Source: Madurella fahalii (Eukaryota; Ascomycota; Sordariomycetes; Sordariales). Taken from it: a stretch of DNA of 64,000 nucleotides. Shown here one piece after another: positions 12,907-23,694 of this stretch. The stretch spans positions 2,356,001 through 2,420,000 of the forward strand of contig CM056876.1 of assembly GCA_029876055.1 (NCBI GenBank). The letters are read 5' to 3'. Each line of letters opens with the position of its first letter. The first letter of the stretch is position 1. Under the pieces are notes generated by a model. That model worked only from the letters and a program-made list of their open reading frames with translations, was not told the origin of the DNA and searched no databases. A program made the translations under genes and the position numbers.

Positions 12907-13456
12907 TGCGCTGTTCTAAATCTAGCTCCTGACGGGGCTGGGTAGGTTCAGAATGGGATCCCAGATCTGTCTTTGGCTTCGGCCCAGGCCTGCCAATCCG
13001 TGCATAAGTCGGTCGAGTTTAAGGTTCGTTGGCACAGCTCGCGCGGCGTCGACAGCAAAACGCAAATTCTCGAGCAGGCAGCTCATACCCGCACTCTGGC
13101 GTTTGCATTCGCAACCTTGAGGGGCTGGATTTCGGCTGGAGGCGGGTGGAGCAATAATGTAGTGGGGATTTGGCGGCTGGAGCTACACTAGGGAATCTCT
13201 ATCCAAGAGCTTATCTTATCGGTTTTCTTGGGGGGACGGGTGGGGAGGCTCGGGTTTTTTAGCGGGATGGATCCCGCCAGTGGGTGTGTTGCTTATGTAC
13301 AATACTGTAAAAAACGTTTCCTTTCGCCCTATGTTGGATTTTACCTTTCCTACGTAGTTTCCACTGTGGCATATCTGACTTTTCACAGTACAATACATTA
13401 CTGCTGCATTTTGCATTGATACAAACAACTTCTGACGGCATCAGTCATCTTCTGGA
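12907..13456. promoter_or_regulatory. Divergent promoter region, TRAPPC11 / hydrolase
   Basis: The space between the two starts contains two GTAC-type motifs on the hydrolase side, TGTACAATACTGTA at 13296-13309 and ACAGTACAATAC at 13385-13396. It also has a G-rich run near 13230-13245. No TATA box stands out. A regulatory role is inferred only from position. Confidence 0.4.
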
Positions 13457-14458
13457 ATGTCTACTTCACCTACGCTCGTCTTCATTCCCGGTTCTTGGCA
13501 TAAACCTACGTGCTACAATAAGATCACCAAGCTCCTGCAAGAGAACCACAAGCTGAAATGTACCTCGATCACCCTCCCTTCGACGGCTGGGAACCCAGCC
13601 GCAACATTCAAAGATGATATCGATGCCGCCCGCGAAGCAATATCCAGTGAAACAAGCCACGGGCACGACGTAGTAGTAATTGCTCACTCCTACGGCGGTA
13701 TGGTTGGCAACAGTGCTATCCGGGGGTTCACGCAACCGCGAGACGCCGGAGAGAGCAGCTCTACTCCAATGCCAGCCTCGACCCGTGCTCAGGACACAGA
13801 CCAATCTCAAACTCCAACAGCGGGGCACGTCATCGGCCTCGTCCTCATCGCCTCCGGCTTTACCTTGACGGGAGTTTCCTTTATGGACCCGTTCTTCGGC
13901 CGTCCACCTCCCTCCTGGCGCATAAACAACGCGACTGGATATGCTGATCTCGTCACCCCTCCACGCGAGCTATTCTATCACGACTTGCCGGTAGATGAGG
14001 CGGACTACTGGGCCTCTCAGCTCACTAGCCAGAGTCTCAAAGCATTGTTTGAGGGGGGTGAATTCGCATATGCTGGTTGGATGGACGTGCCTGTGTGGTA
14101 TATCGGCACCGTCGAGGATCGAGGTTTGCCGGTGGTGATGCAACGGATGCAGGTGGGCATGGCGAGGGCAATGGGTGGTACTGTGGAGCATAGAGAGCTG
14201 CAGACGAGCCATTCACCTTTCCTGAGTCGACCGGAGGAGACGGTGGTGATTGTGTTAGAGGCGGTCGAAGTGTTCACAGGAAAGTCGGAGAACGCACCGG
14301 CGAGGAGACCACGACACGACGAGATAGCAGTGCCAGAGGCCAGACTCTGGCAGCCCCTTACGTGGTATAAATTTGGGTTGCCACTGGTCGTTGGCCGCAT
14401 ACTGGGTAGGTGTATTCTCATCTTTAGGTGGGGCAGGAGGCTGTGGAGCTCCAGCTAG
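13457..14458 (+). CDS. Alpha/beta-hydrolase fold protein (salicylate-esterase-like family)
   Basis: Single exon, 333 aa. The N-terminus PTLVFIPGSWHKPTCYNKIT carries the oxyanion-type PGSWH motif of the AB hydrolase-6 family. The nucleophile elbow is AHSYGG with Ser78, where Ala replaces the first Gly of GxSxG. The later WYIGTVEDRGLP and TSHSPFLSRPEE segments supply the expected acid and the catalytic His. Fungal relatives are usually about 240-270 aa. Here about 55 extra residues follow the normal end, including a hydrophobic stretch (WYKFGLPLVVGRILG), so either the protein has a membrane tail or an unseen 3' intron or frame change exists. The substrate is unknown; small esters, or plant methyl-ester signals, are possible by family only. 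The neighbours do not suggest a pathway. Confidence 0.75.
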   Translation: MSTSPTLVFIPGSWHKPTCYNKITKLLQENHKLKCTSITLPSTAGNPAATFKDDIDAAREAISSETSHGHDVVVIAHSYGGMVGNSAIRGFTQPRDAGESSSTPMPASTRAQDTDQSQTPTAGHVIGLVLIASGFTLTGVSFMDPFFGRPPPSWRINNATGYADLVTPPRELFYHDLPVDEADYWASQLTSQSLKALFEGGEFAYAGWMDVPVWYIGTVEDRGLPVVMQRMQVGMARAMGGTVEHRELQTSHSPFLSRPEETVVIVLEAVEVFTGKSENAPARRPRHDEIAVPEARLWQPLTWYKFGLPLVVGRILGRCILIFRWGRRLWSSS

Positions 14459-14876
14459 TATTGAGCCGAGTTAACGAGCTAAATCAATTACAATGTACTG
14501 TACAATATCATACGGAAATCAAAATTACAGGACTGTACAACGCTCTAGCCACAGCGCTCACACTAGCCACCCCACTAGCCACCCCACTAGCCGCACCTGA
14601 ATTGAAGAAGGCTGTGTCCCGTCCCAGGGACTCGTCGTGGTGGGGCAAGTCGCGTCCCGGAAGCACGAGAACGCGGTTCGCAGGAACGCGTCTTGATTGA
14701 TACCCCCCCATGCTCGTCGTACCAGAGGTCGTCCCACCTGCCCACCCATCATGCCTCCCGATACATGGACAACCACAACAGAAATTGTATCATCACCACG
14801 CTCACCCAGCGTGTGCCGTCCTCTGCCAGACCGGGAGCATTTGTACAGTTAGCCTAGTGCGCAATCCAAAGGTGCA
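14459..14876. other. Intergenic, with palindrome and short direct repeat
   Basis: This lies between the hydrolase and DNA2. A TGTACTGTACA palindrome lies at 14494-14504, with a partial copy at 14532 and another (TGTACAGT) near 14842. A 12 bp direct repeat of the CCACTAGCCACC type occurs about three times at 14561-14594. The DNA2 promoter should lie in the right half. Confidence 0.5.
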
Positions 14877-17800
14877 ATGCCTCTGCAAAAGTCTTTCTCG
14901 GAGCAGAACAGAGGTTCCAGAGTCAGTGTCCCATACCAGACGGTCGTAGGAGGGCGTAAATAGGAGTTAGGCGTGTGCTGACACTCGGTAGCGGCCACAA
15001 TGGCAGCGATCAAGGAGTAATCCCACCCCGCAGACGGCCGTGCCCAAACCTCCACTGCCTGTATCCGCGACCACGAAAAACAAGCTGCTAGCCTTTCAAT
15101 TCGAGCCGAGTACGGCCGCCGGAGCACTCGATGCCGACTCGACATCGAATCAAGCGTCGCCGCCAGCGGCTGATAAAGCCAAGGTCGCCATGACGCCCGC
15201 GAATCGTCCCGCTTGGCAAGACATGTTAAGAAAGCCCGATGTTCCTGATCAAGACCAAGAAAATTCTCCCAGTGAACGGCTCCTGTGGTGCAGCAACTAC
15301 ATTGAAAACCCACATGTCGCCATCTCCCCGCTTCTTCCTCGAAAAGGCCGAAAGCGCGCTAGAAGCTCGTCACCCATATCCTCGCCAGCGTCGAAGCGAA
15401 CTACGCCCGCGATTGATACCAAGAAGCTCGCTCAAGTGCTCAAGACACCCCGTGCTGATCCAGCCTTGGAGTTATGGGACCGCTTTTCTCTTCCCGGCAA
15501 GGACGCTAGCCCATCCGGTCTGACTAACCCGCTGCTTGCACAACTCCTGTTTTCGTCCTCCCCCCGGCCCCCCAAGGATGCCAGTGGGCCGGGGAGTGAC
15601 AGATCTCTGAGGAAGTCAATCAGCTGCGGTTCTCACTGGCCGAAGCGGAGGAAAATCGAGCGGGCAGACTCGGATCGGGGAGATACTGCTGGGAGAGACT
15701 CCCTGACAGACTCCAAGTCCTTCATGGTTTCGGCGCTCTTGGAGACGGTCGACGGCGAAATCAAAAAATCAAAGTCAGCGGGCCCCATGGCTCATCAACA
15801 GCCCAAGTCACCCTCACCTACACGTGCGAAGACTCCTGATCCTGCCAGACAATCCCCGGTACGGCTACAGTCCGGGAGCTCTCCACTGGCTCAAAAGTCA
15901 AGCCGGGCAAATCCAGAGGCCAACAGCATCGCCAAAATCGCGTCTGGGGCTAAGGCATCCTCGGATTATGGCGATGATGACTTCGACGACGATACCTTCA
16001 TGGCGCTCGATGCGAGCCTCCACCTAGCCCAAGGGGATGAATCCACTTTAGTCGAGTCCTCCGACAAAGTCAGTGACGCTCCGCCTGCGCGGAAAGCACC
16101 CGAAGACGACTTTGGCGACGTGGATGATGATTTCTTCGACGGGGCGGCGGATTTGGTCGACGAGGTGGAGGCAAAGCATCTTTCTCAAAGTCAGTTCCAG
16201 GGGCAACGGCACGGCAAGCCGAGCCCCAATGGCGGGGGAGAAGACGATGCATACGGAGATGACTTTGACGACTTGGACGACTTGGACTTTGACGATATCG
16301 AGCTTGCTGTAACGCAAGCGGCTTCTCACCCCTTCTCACCCAATGTATGTACAGCAAGATAGCTAACAGTGATACGGTGGGACGCTAAAGAATTGGCATA
16401 GCTCAGCCAGAAACCCAAGGCGATCCAGCGCTATTTGGTCACGAACGTCCTTGATAGCTCGTATACCGATGAAAGAGGGCACGAGTCTCCAGAAAAGGTA
16501 AGACGGGCTCTAGAGTCGGTTGAAGAGCCCAGCTGATGAGTTCAGATCCTCCTTGTGCAAGCAGAAAGGACAAACGCGATCAAAACCGTGCATCTCCGGA
16601 ACGACTGGTACGACACGCAAGCAAGCCCCAAAGCCTACGTCCACATCATCGGCAATTTCGAGCCGTCCGGCCGATGCATTATCGACAACAACCACAACAT
16701 GCTCATACTGCACCCGGATCAACTGGTCTCAGCCACCGTCGTGGCGGACTCATTCACGTGTATGCGGCGCGCTGTCCTTCAGGACAGAGTCAAGGCCACC
16801 AGTGAGGCAACCCCGGCACTGGTATACGGCACCATCCTCCACGAGATCTTCCAGGAGGCATTGATGGCCAACAACTGGGACTTGGGCTTTCTGGGGTGTG
16901 TTATTAACAAGACCCTACAAAAGCACTTGGAAGACCTTTATGTCATCAAAGTCAGCCTGGAGGATGCACGCTCTCATGTCATGTCGAAAATGCCCGAGTT
17001 GAAGTCTTGGGCCCAAGCCTTTGTGTCGGCGAGCCCCAAGCCCAACGCGTTCGTCCATGGAAAGAACGGGGAGAAAGTCAACATGTGTGTCAGCAAATTG
17101 CTCGACGTCGAGGAGCACGTCTGGTCTCCAATGTATGGCCTGAAAGGCAACATCGATGCCACCGTGCAGGTCACGATGCAAGATGGCAAAGCATCCAAGA
17201 CATTGACCGTGCCGTTTGAAGTCAAGACGGGAAAGAACGCCACCACCAACCATCAAGCTCAGACAGTGTTGTATAACCTCCTCCTCTCCGACCGATACGA
17301 CATCGAGATTGTCTATGGTATCTTGTACTACATGGAGACCTCGCAGTCGTTGCGCATTCCCGCCATTAGGCACGAACTCCGCCATATGATTATGCAACGG
17401 AACCAGTTGGCCTGTTACATCCGGGAGAGGAGTGTTCAATTGCCGCCCATGAAGAGGAGCAAAAATGCGTGCGGGAAGTGCTACGCTCAAACGTCTTGTT
17501 TTACCTACCACAAACTGGCGGACGGGGGCGATGGCGAAACGAGTGGATTGAACGAAAAATTTGACGAGGTAGTCAAGCATCTCACCCCTACCCACAGGGA
17601 GTTCTTTCTGAAGTGGGAGGACCTTCTCACAAAGGAAGAAAAGGAGAGCCAGAAGCTGCGCCGAGAGCTCTGGACCATGGTCAGCACCGAGCGTGAGAAA
17701 CTGGGTCGTTGCTTCGCCAACGTCATCATCGAAGAAGGTTCAGCATCCGAGGATAGGAACCAGGCCAAGATCAACCGGTTCTCCTACACATTCGTCAAGG

Positions 17801-20055
17801 AAAACCCAGCGCCCGGCTTCTCCTTCCTAGACTCACAGCTCGCTGTCGGAGAGCCAATCGTCATCTCTGACGAGCAGGGCCATTTTGCATTAGCGCTGGG
17901 CTACGTGACAGTTGTTAAGAGACAGCGGATCAGCGTTGCCGTCGATAGGCGGCTTCACAATGCACGGATTCGACAGCCGGGTTTTGACCCCGTCAATAAC
18001 CAGGTTTTTGCCAGCATCATGGACGTTGCTCCCGAAGGGGCAAAGCCAGAGCAGAGCCAGGGCAAGATCAAGGAAGACCCAATCCGCTACCGCCTTGACA
18101 AGGACGAGTTCAGCAACGGCATGGCCACTGTGCGAAACAACCTTGTCCAAGTCATGGCTGATGGTCCGTTTGGATCTGCCGAGATTCGCCGGCTCGTTGT
18201 CGACCTTGTCCCACCTAGATTCAAGACAACTCCAACCCAGTACACAGTTCCGGGCAAGGACACCCTGAATGTTGACCAAAAGGCGGCGGTGGAGAAGGTA
18301 ATGAGCGCCAGGGACTATGCTCTGGTCCTCGGAATGCCAGGCACCGGCAAGACGACCACCATTGCCCACATCATTCGGGCTCTGATCGGCCAGGGGAAGA
18401 CGCTGCTCCTGACTTCGTACACGCACACTGCTGTCGACAACATCCTGCTCAAGCTCAAAGACGATAACATCCCCATATTAAGGCTGGGCGCACCGGCCAA
18501 AGTCCACCACGAAGTGCAGGATTTCGTAACGCTAGCTGGCCAACCGATGAAGTCATTTGATGAGATTCGTCGCGCGTGGCACGAGACGCCGGTCGTGGCG
18601 ACGACGTGTCTCGGTATCAACCACCCCATCTTCAACGAGCGCACCTTTGACTATTGCATCGTCGATGAAGCCTCACAGATCACGCTGCCCATCTGTCTAG
18701 GACCCATCCGGATGGCGCGCACCTTTGTGCTGGTCGGCGATCACAACCAGCTCCCTCCTCTGGTACAGAACGAGGAGGCCCGCCTCGGCGGCCTTGACGT
18801 ATCCCTCTTCAAACTGCTGTCCGACACACACCCGCAATCCGTTGTCAACCTCGAGCACCAGTACCGCATGTCCGAAGACATCATGACCCTATCCAACACG
18901 CTCATCTACAACGGGCGGCTAAAGTGCGGCATCGAAGCCCTGCGCTTCGCCGAGCTACACGTCCCCGACATGGGCGCACTCCGAAGCAGGCATTTTGACG
19001 CTACCTCGTTCATCTCCTACTCCCAACAGCAAAAACAGCGCCGTCCACAACAACGACAACAACATCCCGGTTATAGCCCATCCACCTCCCCCTACAAGGG
19101 AGGAGGAATCCTCCACGCCATCCCGTGCCCCTCACCGCGCCCGGGGACCTGCTGGCTCGCCGACCTCGTCCACCCCTCGGCGCGGGTCCGCTTCGTCGAC
19201 ACGGACGCCCTCCTCCCGGAAAGCCGCGAGCAAGCCAAGGGCAACCGCATCGTCAACCCGTGCGAGGCGCGCATCGTCGCGCAGCTGGTCGACGCCCTCC
19301 TCGCCGTCGGGGTGCCCGCCAGCGAGATCGGCGTCGTCACGCACTACCGCTCGCAGCTGGCGCTGCTCAAGCACACGCTCCGGAGCGGCATCACCGCCAC
19401 GACGGGGGGCGCGGCAACGGTGGAGATGCACACGGCGGACCGGTTCCAGGGCCGCGACAAGTCGGTTGTGGTGCTGAGCCTGGTGCGGAGCAACGAGGGC
19501 GGGGTCATCGGCGAGCTGCTGAAGGACTGGAGGCGGATCAACGTCGCCTTCACCAGGGCCAAGACGAAGCTGCTCGTGGTGGGGAGCAAGGCGACGCTCG
19601 GCGGGTGCGGCGAGGGCGAGATGCTGGCCAGGTTTGTCCGGCTGATGGAGGAAAGGGAGTGGGTTTATGAGCTGAAGCGGGGCGCGCTGGAGGGCCATCT
19701 CTGTGCGGAAGAGGCTGCCGCCACGCAGGGGACTGCCATTAGTGGTACTGGCATTGGCACTGGTACCGGTACTGGTGTGGGTGCTGCTGTGGGTTGTGGG
19801 ATTGCTGAGGGTGGGGGGCACGGGATGGGTAAAGGCCAACAACAGCAGCAGCGGAAGAAGGGCGGGTTGTTGTTGTTTAAGGAGAAGGAGGCGGACGGAA
19901 AGGCGAACGGAAAGGAAAATCAGCGAATAGACGGCGCGATGACGACGACTGTCGTGCAACCCAAGAAGACGACGAGGATTGGGGAGCGGGCGCTACTCAG
20001 GGGCAAACCGGTGTTGAGGGATATTTTGAATGACATGATGGATGGCGGGTATTGA
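14877..20055 (+). CDS. DNA2: DNA replication ATP-dependent helicase/nuclease Dna2
   Basis: About 1,660 aa in four exons: 14877 to ~14945, 15034-16344, 16402-16497 and 16546-20055. The first exon (MPLQKSFSEQNRG) is needed because the next frame has no ATG before TAVPKPPLPVSATTKNKLL. The donor is either GTCAGT at 14922 or GTAGGA at 14946; both are phase 0. The disordered N-terminus is followed by the RecB-type nuclease core (TILHEIFQEAL, LKGNIDATV, PFEVKTGKN) with Fe-S cysteines in TCMRRAV and CGKCYAQTSC. Next come the superfamily 1 helicase motifs: Walker A GMPGTGKTTT near 18331, DEAS near 18664, QYRMSED, and the C-terminal TADRFQGRDKSVV and RRINVAFTRAKTK. Dna2 trims long Okazaki flaps and resects double-strand breaks. 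Oddities are a Q/R-rich insert near 19020-19110 and a Gly-Thr/Gln tail near 19735-19860. Confidence 0.93.
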
Positions 20056-21026
20056 GCGCTGGTATCGTTGGGCGGGTATCTCATGGTCTGTTGAGTGTTG
20101 TGGACAGTGTTACGCGCATGGTTGGGTTATGTTAGGCTTGATTGGACTACTACGTATGGGATATGTTGGTAGCGTTACTGGACACTGCAGCGTGTAGGTA
20201 CCAGTTGGATCCGTCGGTTAGGCTACCCCGACGAGCCGGGCGGTTTGTTGGCATAGTTAGGGGGTTGTGTTGCTGTGGGCCACGAGAGTCATGGGTCCCA
20301 ATGCCTATTCTTGTATTTGTATCTGTGTGTATTTTCTCTTGGGGTGTGTGGTGGTCTAAACAGGAAAGGACGAGCTCTGTTTCGATGATATCTAATCATA
20401 TCAATGTCACGATCTTAGGTGCAGATGTGGGCTTGATGACTGACATCGGTATGATGTTGACATGATGAACATCTTCATGACGCCGCAGTGCTCACTATCA
20501 CGACGGTTGTCGCCGGTGTTTACATTTATGCCACAGACTAGCCACACCGTGACCATGACTAAACACCCACCTCCTTTCGCCCAATAACTTGGAGGCTCGA
20601 GATTCTGATAGTCTCCTATTATTACCAGTAGTTATCATAAATATCTACGAGTCAAGATCAACCCAGATCTCAACCAAGGACGATGGGGTCTCTTCAGGGC
20701 CTCATTCACAAAGCTTGTACCTCTAATCTCTCTCCGCCTTCTCTCCATGAATTATTCCATGCGCCTCTGGCCTTCTCTGACGGCAGGTCTCTCATCCGAC
20801 TTTCCTAATCACCCAATAACGATTATCGTAGATTCAATGTCGACCAGGTCCAAAGCTTGTGAATTGGTTGGACCGCTGGCGGATATGCAGTTGATTCGTA
20901 GCCTACTTCAACACGCAAGGTGGCATAACGGTTGTTTTGGCGTGCTGTGGGGCCTAAAATTGCATTCTATTCATTCACTCTCTAATCACTGTCTCATCAA
21001 CTCCACTCCCAACGCCCATTACTGCT
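20056..21026. other. Convergent intergenic space
   Basis: This lies between the 3' ends of DNA2 and the Yrb30-like gene. It is T/G-rich after the DNA2 stop. A 165-codon frame beginning at 20747 runs into the opposite strand of the Yrb30-like gene and has no recognisable feature, so I do not call it. Confidence 0.4.
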
Positions 21027-23040
21027 CTACCTCGCAAGCGTATCGGTATAGGGGTCAAAGCCCATGCGCCGTTTTGCCTCGTTCCTCATCCTCCAATGTG
21101 CCTCGCCTTGCAGACCGGTGGTCGATGTTTCCTCCAAGAAGAAAGTTAGGATATGGTCGGGGATGGCCAAATGGGATGTCTGCTGAAACTCTTGCAGGCT
21201 CGTCAAGCGTATCAACATCTCCAACAGCGAGAGGGACGAGGTGATGGAGCCGAAGGGCGATCTGGCGACGTATGACTCGGGTGCTCTCTCCTGGGCTTTT
21301 TCCAAATCGGTTGACGATGCGCCAGTCGGGTGTTGTGTGCCTGATCCCGGCTGGAGTGAGATGCGTCGAACTTGATCCATGAGCTTGGAGTCGACGGAAA
21401 GCCTTTGTTGTGCCCGAGAAGGACCAGCGACCAGGCACTGGGGAGTTCCGCGGCCACTGCTTGCGTCATCGTCATCGTCATCGTCTTCATCCCCCTCTCC
21501 GTCGTCGTCACCCTCAGTGTATACCTCTAGCGCTAGCCATTCAGGGTCCAAGTGAGGAGGTAGGTACGACGTGGGGGAGCCATTCTGGCTGCTAGGTGAT
21601 TGTGCGGAATGTTCAGTTTCCTCCCACAGTTGCCGGTCAACATCTTCTTGGTCATCAGAATCAGAGGGCTCGGAAGGCTCATCTGCCGTCCCATATCGTG
21701 ACTCATCTGCCTCCTCAGGATCCTCAAACCATTCTTGCCGCATCTTGATCGGAGACTTGGCGTTGACATCCCTCTTCAGGAGCAAAACTGGGTTATTATC
21801 TTCTGTATTGCCGATGTTGAGAATCCTCCCGGTATCCGTGTAAAAGATCTTGCACAGCTGGTGTATCGGGATAGATTCTCGTATACCGGCCATTGGAATT
21901 TCGTCGAAGGGCTTTGGCTTGGACTCATCCCAATCATGAAGTCTCCCGTCCTGTAAGTCTTCGATAATCTCCAAGTGGTATGAATACTCATCTGGATGGC
22001 CAAATGCAAACACTGACTCCCTGGATGCAGACCTAATGAGCTGCGAAGCAGCGGCGTTGTTTGGACAATATCCATGAGCAGGATCAAAAGCCCAATCGAG
22101 AGGTGTCCGGCAAAGCCGAACACGGGCTTTGTGCATCACCTCTTTCCAGATGGGCTTTCTCTCTCCTTCGCCAAGGCCATAAGGTGTCTCCCGAGAGCCA
22201 TCACCCACAGAGCCCCCAGAGGTCGACCGTGATGTGTCCTGTGCGGCAGGGCACGGTGCGGCCTGAGAATGCCCAAGAAATAGCATGTAGAGAGATAACG
22301 TAAACGAGGCCCCGACCTGAACGGGGCGGCCTGGCTCCAGGACAAACTGAGCATCGGCGAAGGAGAGCAGGGCACTAGCCTGCATCATCCTCGACGGCGA
22401 GATGCCAGGCGTCATGGCCGTAGACATCTTCTCGCCAGACGCAGTGATGGCAAGCTGGATGAGGGGGATATCCCGGTCGACTCGCTCAAGGAGACGCTTG
22501 ATGTCGCTGATTACGAGCAACAGCTCGGCATGGTGGGCTTCCGACATGCGAGCTCTGCGCCCCGCGTCGCGAGCGTCCTCCTCGGCGGTGGCGGCATTTT
22601 CCAAGCGCTTCCCAAGGCGGACAATGTCTCGATGGAGTGATTTGGCGAGGGGGACAGCGGACTCAAGAAAGACGTTTCCCCGACCAGACCTGTGAATGTG
22701 CATGTCACGCGTCAGCGCCCTAGTGTCGCCTACGGCCATCAAGGTGCGTTGTTGGCTGCCATACTTGAATTCGATCAAATCGAGTGCAGGAGAGAGGATC
22801 TGTTGTAGACGGATATTTAGCCATGCATCCACTGTAACTTGGCTGTTAAAGAAAATGGACCTTGATTTTGCTGTCGAGCAGCTTCTGCAATGCCTTGAGC
22901 TCCGCGTGGACCGCCCTGTCATTGACCGTTTTAAGAAGGCGCGAGCACTGCTGGACGGCGTATTTGGATGTCAGGGCAATTCCGGATCTGATGGCATAGT
23001 TGACAGTTTGGACCCCAAGAGTTGCCAAGAGCGCTTCCAT
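21027..23040 (-). CDS. RanGTP-binding protein, Yrb30 type
   Basis: Predicted 625 aa in three exons: 23040-22861, a 35-nt exon 22799-22765, and 22689-21027. The joins give KLLDSKIK/ISPALDLIEFK-type sequence and EFKSGRGNVFLES, with phases 0 and 2 restoring the frame exactly. The N-terminus MEALLATLGVQTVNYAIRSG and the block AVPLAKSLHRDIVRLGKRLE are characteristic of the fungal RanGTP-binding family (Yrb30; Pfam 'Ran-binding'). The C-terminal half is acidic, with a D/E run near 21470-21510, and ends with a segment around SLSLLEMLIRLTSLQEFQQ. Yeast Yrb30 binds Gsp1-GTP and inhibits RanGAP-stimulated hydrolysis, shuttling with Crm1; the same role here is inferred. The gene is divergent from SUP35. 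Confidence 0.82.
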
Positions 23041-23694
23041 GGCTTCTCACAGCATCCATTATCGGTGTTTAAACAAGAACACATGCTGCTAAGCAGCATG
23101 GAAGCTTCTGTCTTGGGGAGCTTGTTTGTTCACACTCGGCGCGCTCGTGTCCCTGGGCTTCCCAGCCTAGTCAGACCCAGTTATGCCCAATTAGGTGGCA
23201 AGGCGGGCAACCGGTCCAGGTGCAATCAGCTGGGCCAATTGTTTGGCACACTGTGCGTAGGGCTGCCTGAGCATGCAAACAAGAGATCGTAACATCCACT
23301 GAGGCAAGCGGTGAGCATGGCGGGGTAAACAGTATGACTGCAGACTCATTACTGTACGACCAAAACCCTCTTCCCCGCCACGATCCGCGGTGGGAACAGC
23401 TGACAATTCTTCACTCTTCTGCCTGCGAGACGAGCAGTGAAGCGGCGCAATTTCGAGTCACGACTGACTCATTAGTAAGGCCGAGTCTTTACGCTGTCTG
23501 TGAGTAGCTATCATTTCAGATATATAGTTTTTCGATCTGTAGCCGACCCGATTCCCCCTGATTTACCCCGCAAGCCCAAAACTGTGTCACTGGTCCTCGA
23601 CATCGAACAATTGGAGAGCCCTTCAACTGACGCTTCGCTCGGTAGGCGGCTGGGCAATACCCATCAACGAAATAGAGCACATTCAACAGCCAAG
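23041..23694. promoter_or_regulatory. Divergent promoter region, Yrb30-like / SUP35
   Basis: The 654 bp space between starts includes a small inverted repeat around ATGCTGCTAAGCAGCAT at about 23083-23100, a partial GTAC motif near 23351, and an open leader before the SUP35 ATG. The SUP35 frame is open upstream to 23500, but the annotated start is at 23695 (see that entry). Confidence 0.4.

Noticed and set aside
19132..19959. 275-codon minus-strand frame opposite the DNA2 3' end
   Set aside because: Antisense shadow of GC-rich helicase codons with His/Leu/Pro bias and no motif.
20747..21244. Plus-strand 165-codon frame before and over the Yrb30-like gene
   Set aside because: It overlaps real coding on the other strand and has no recognisable feature.
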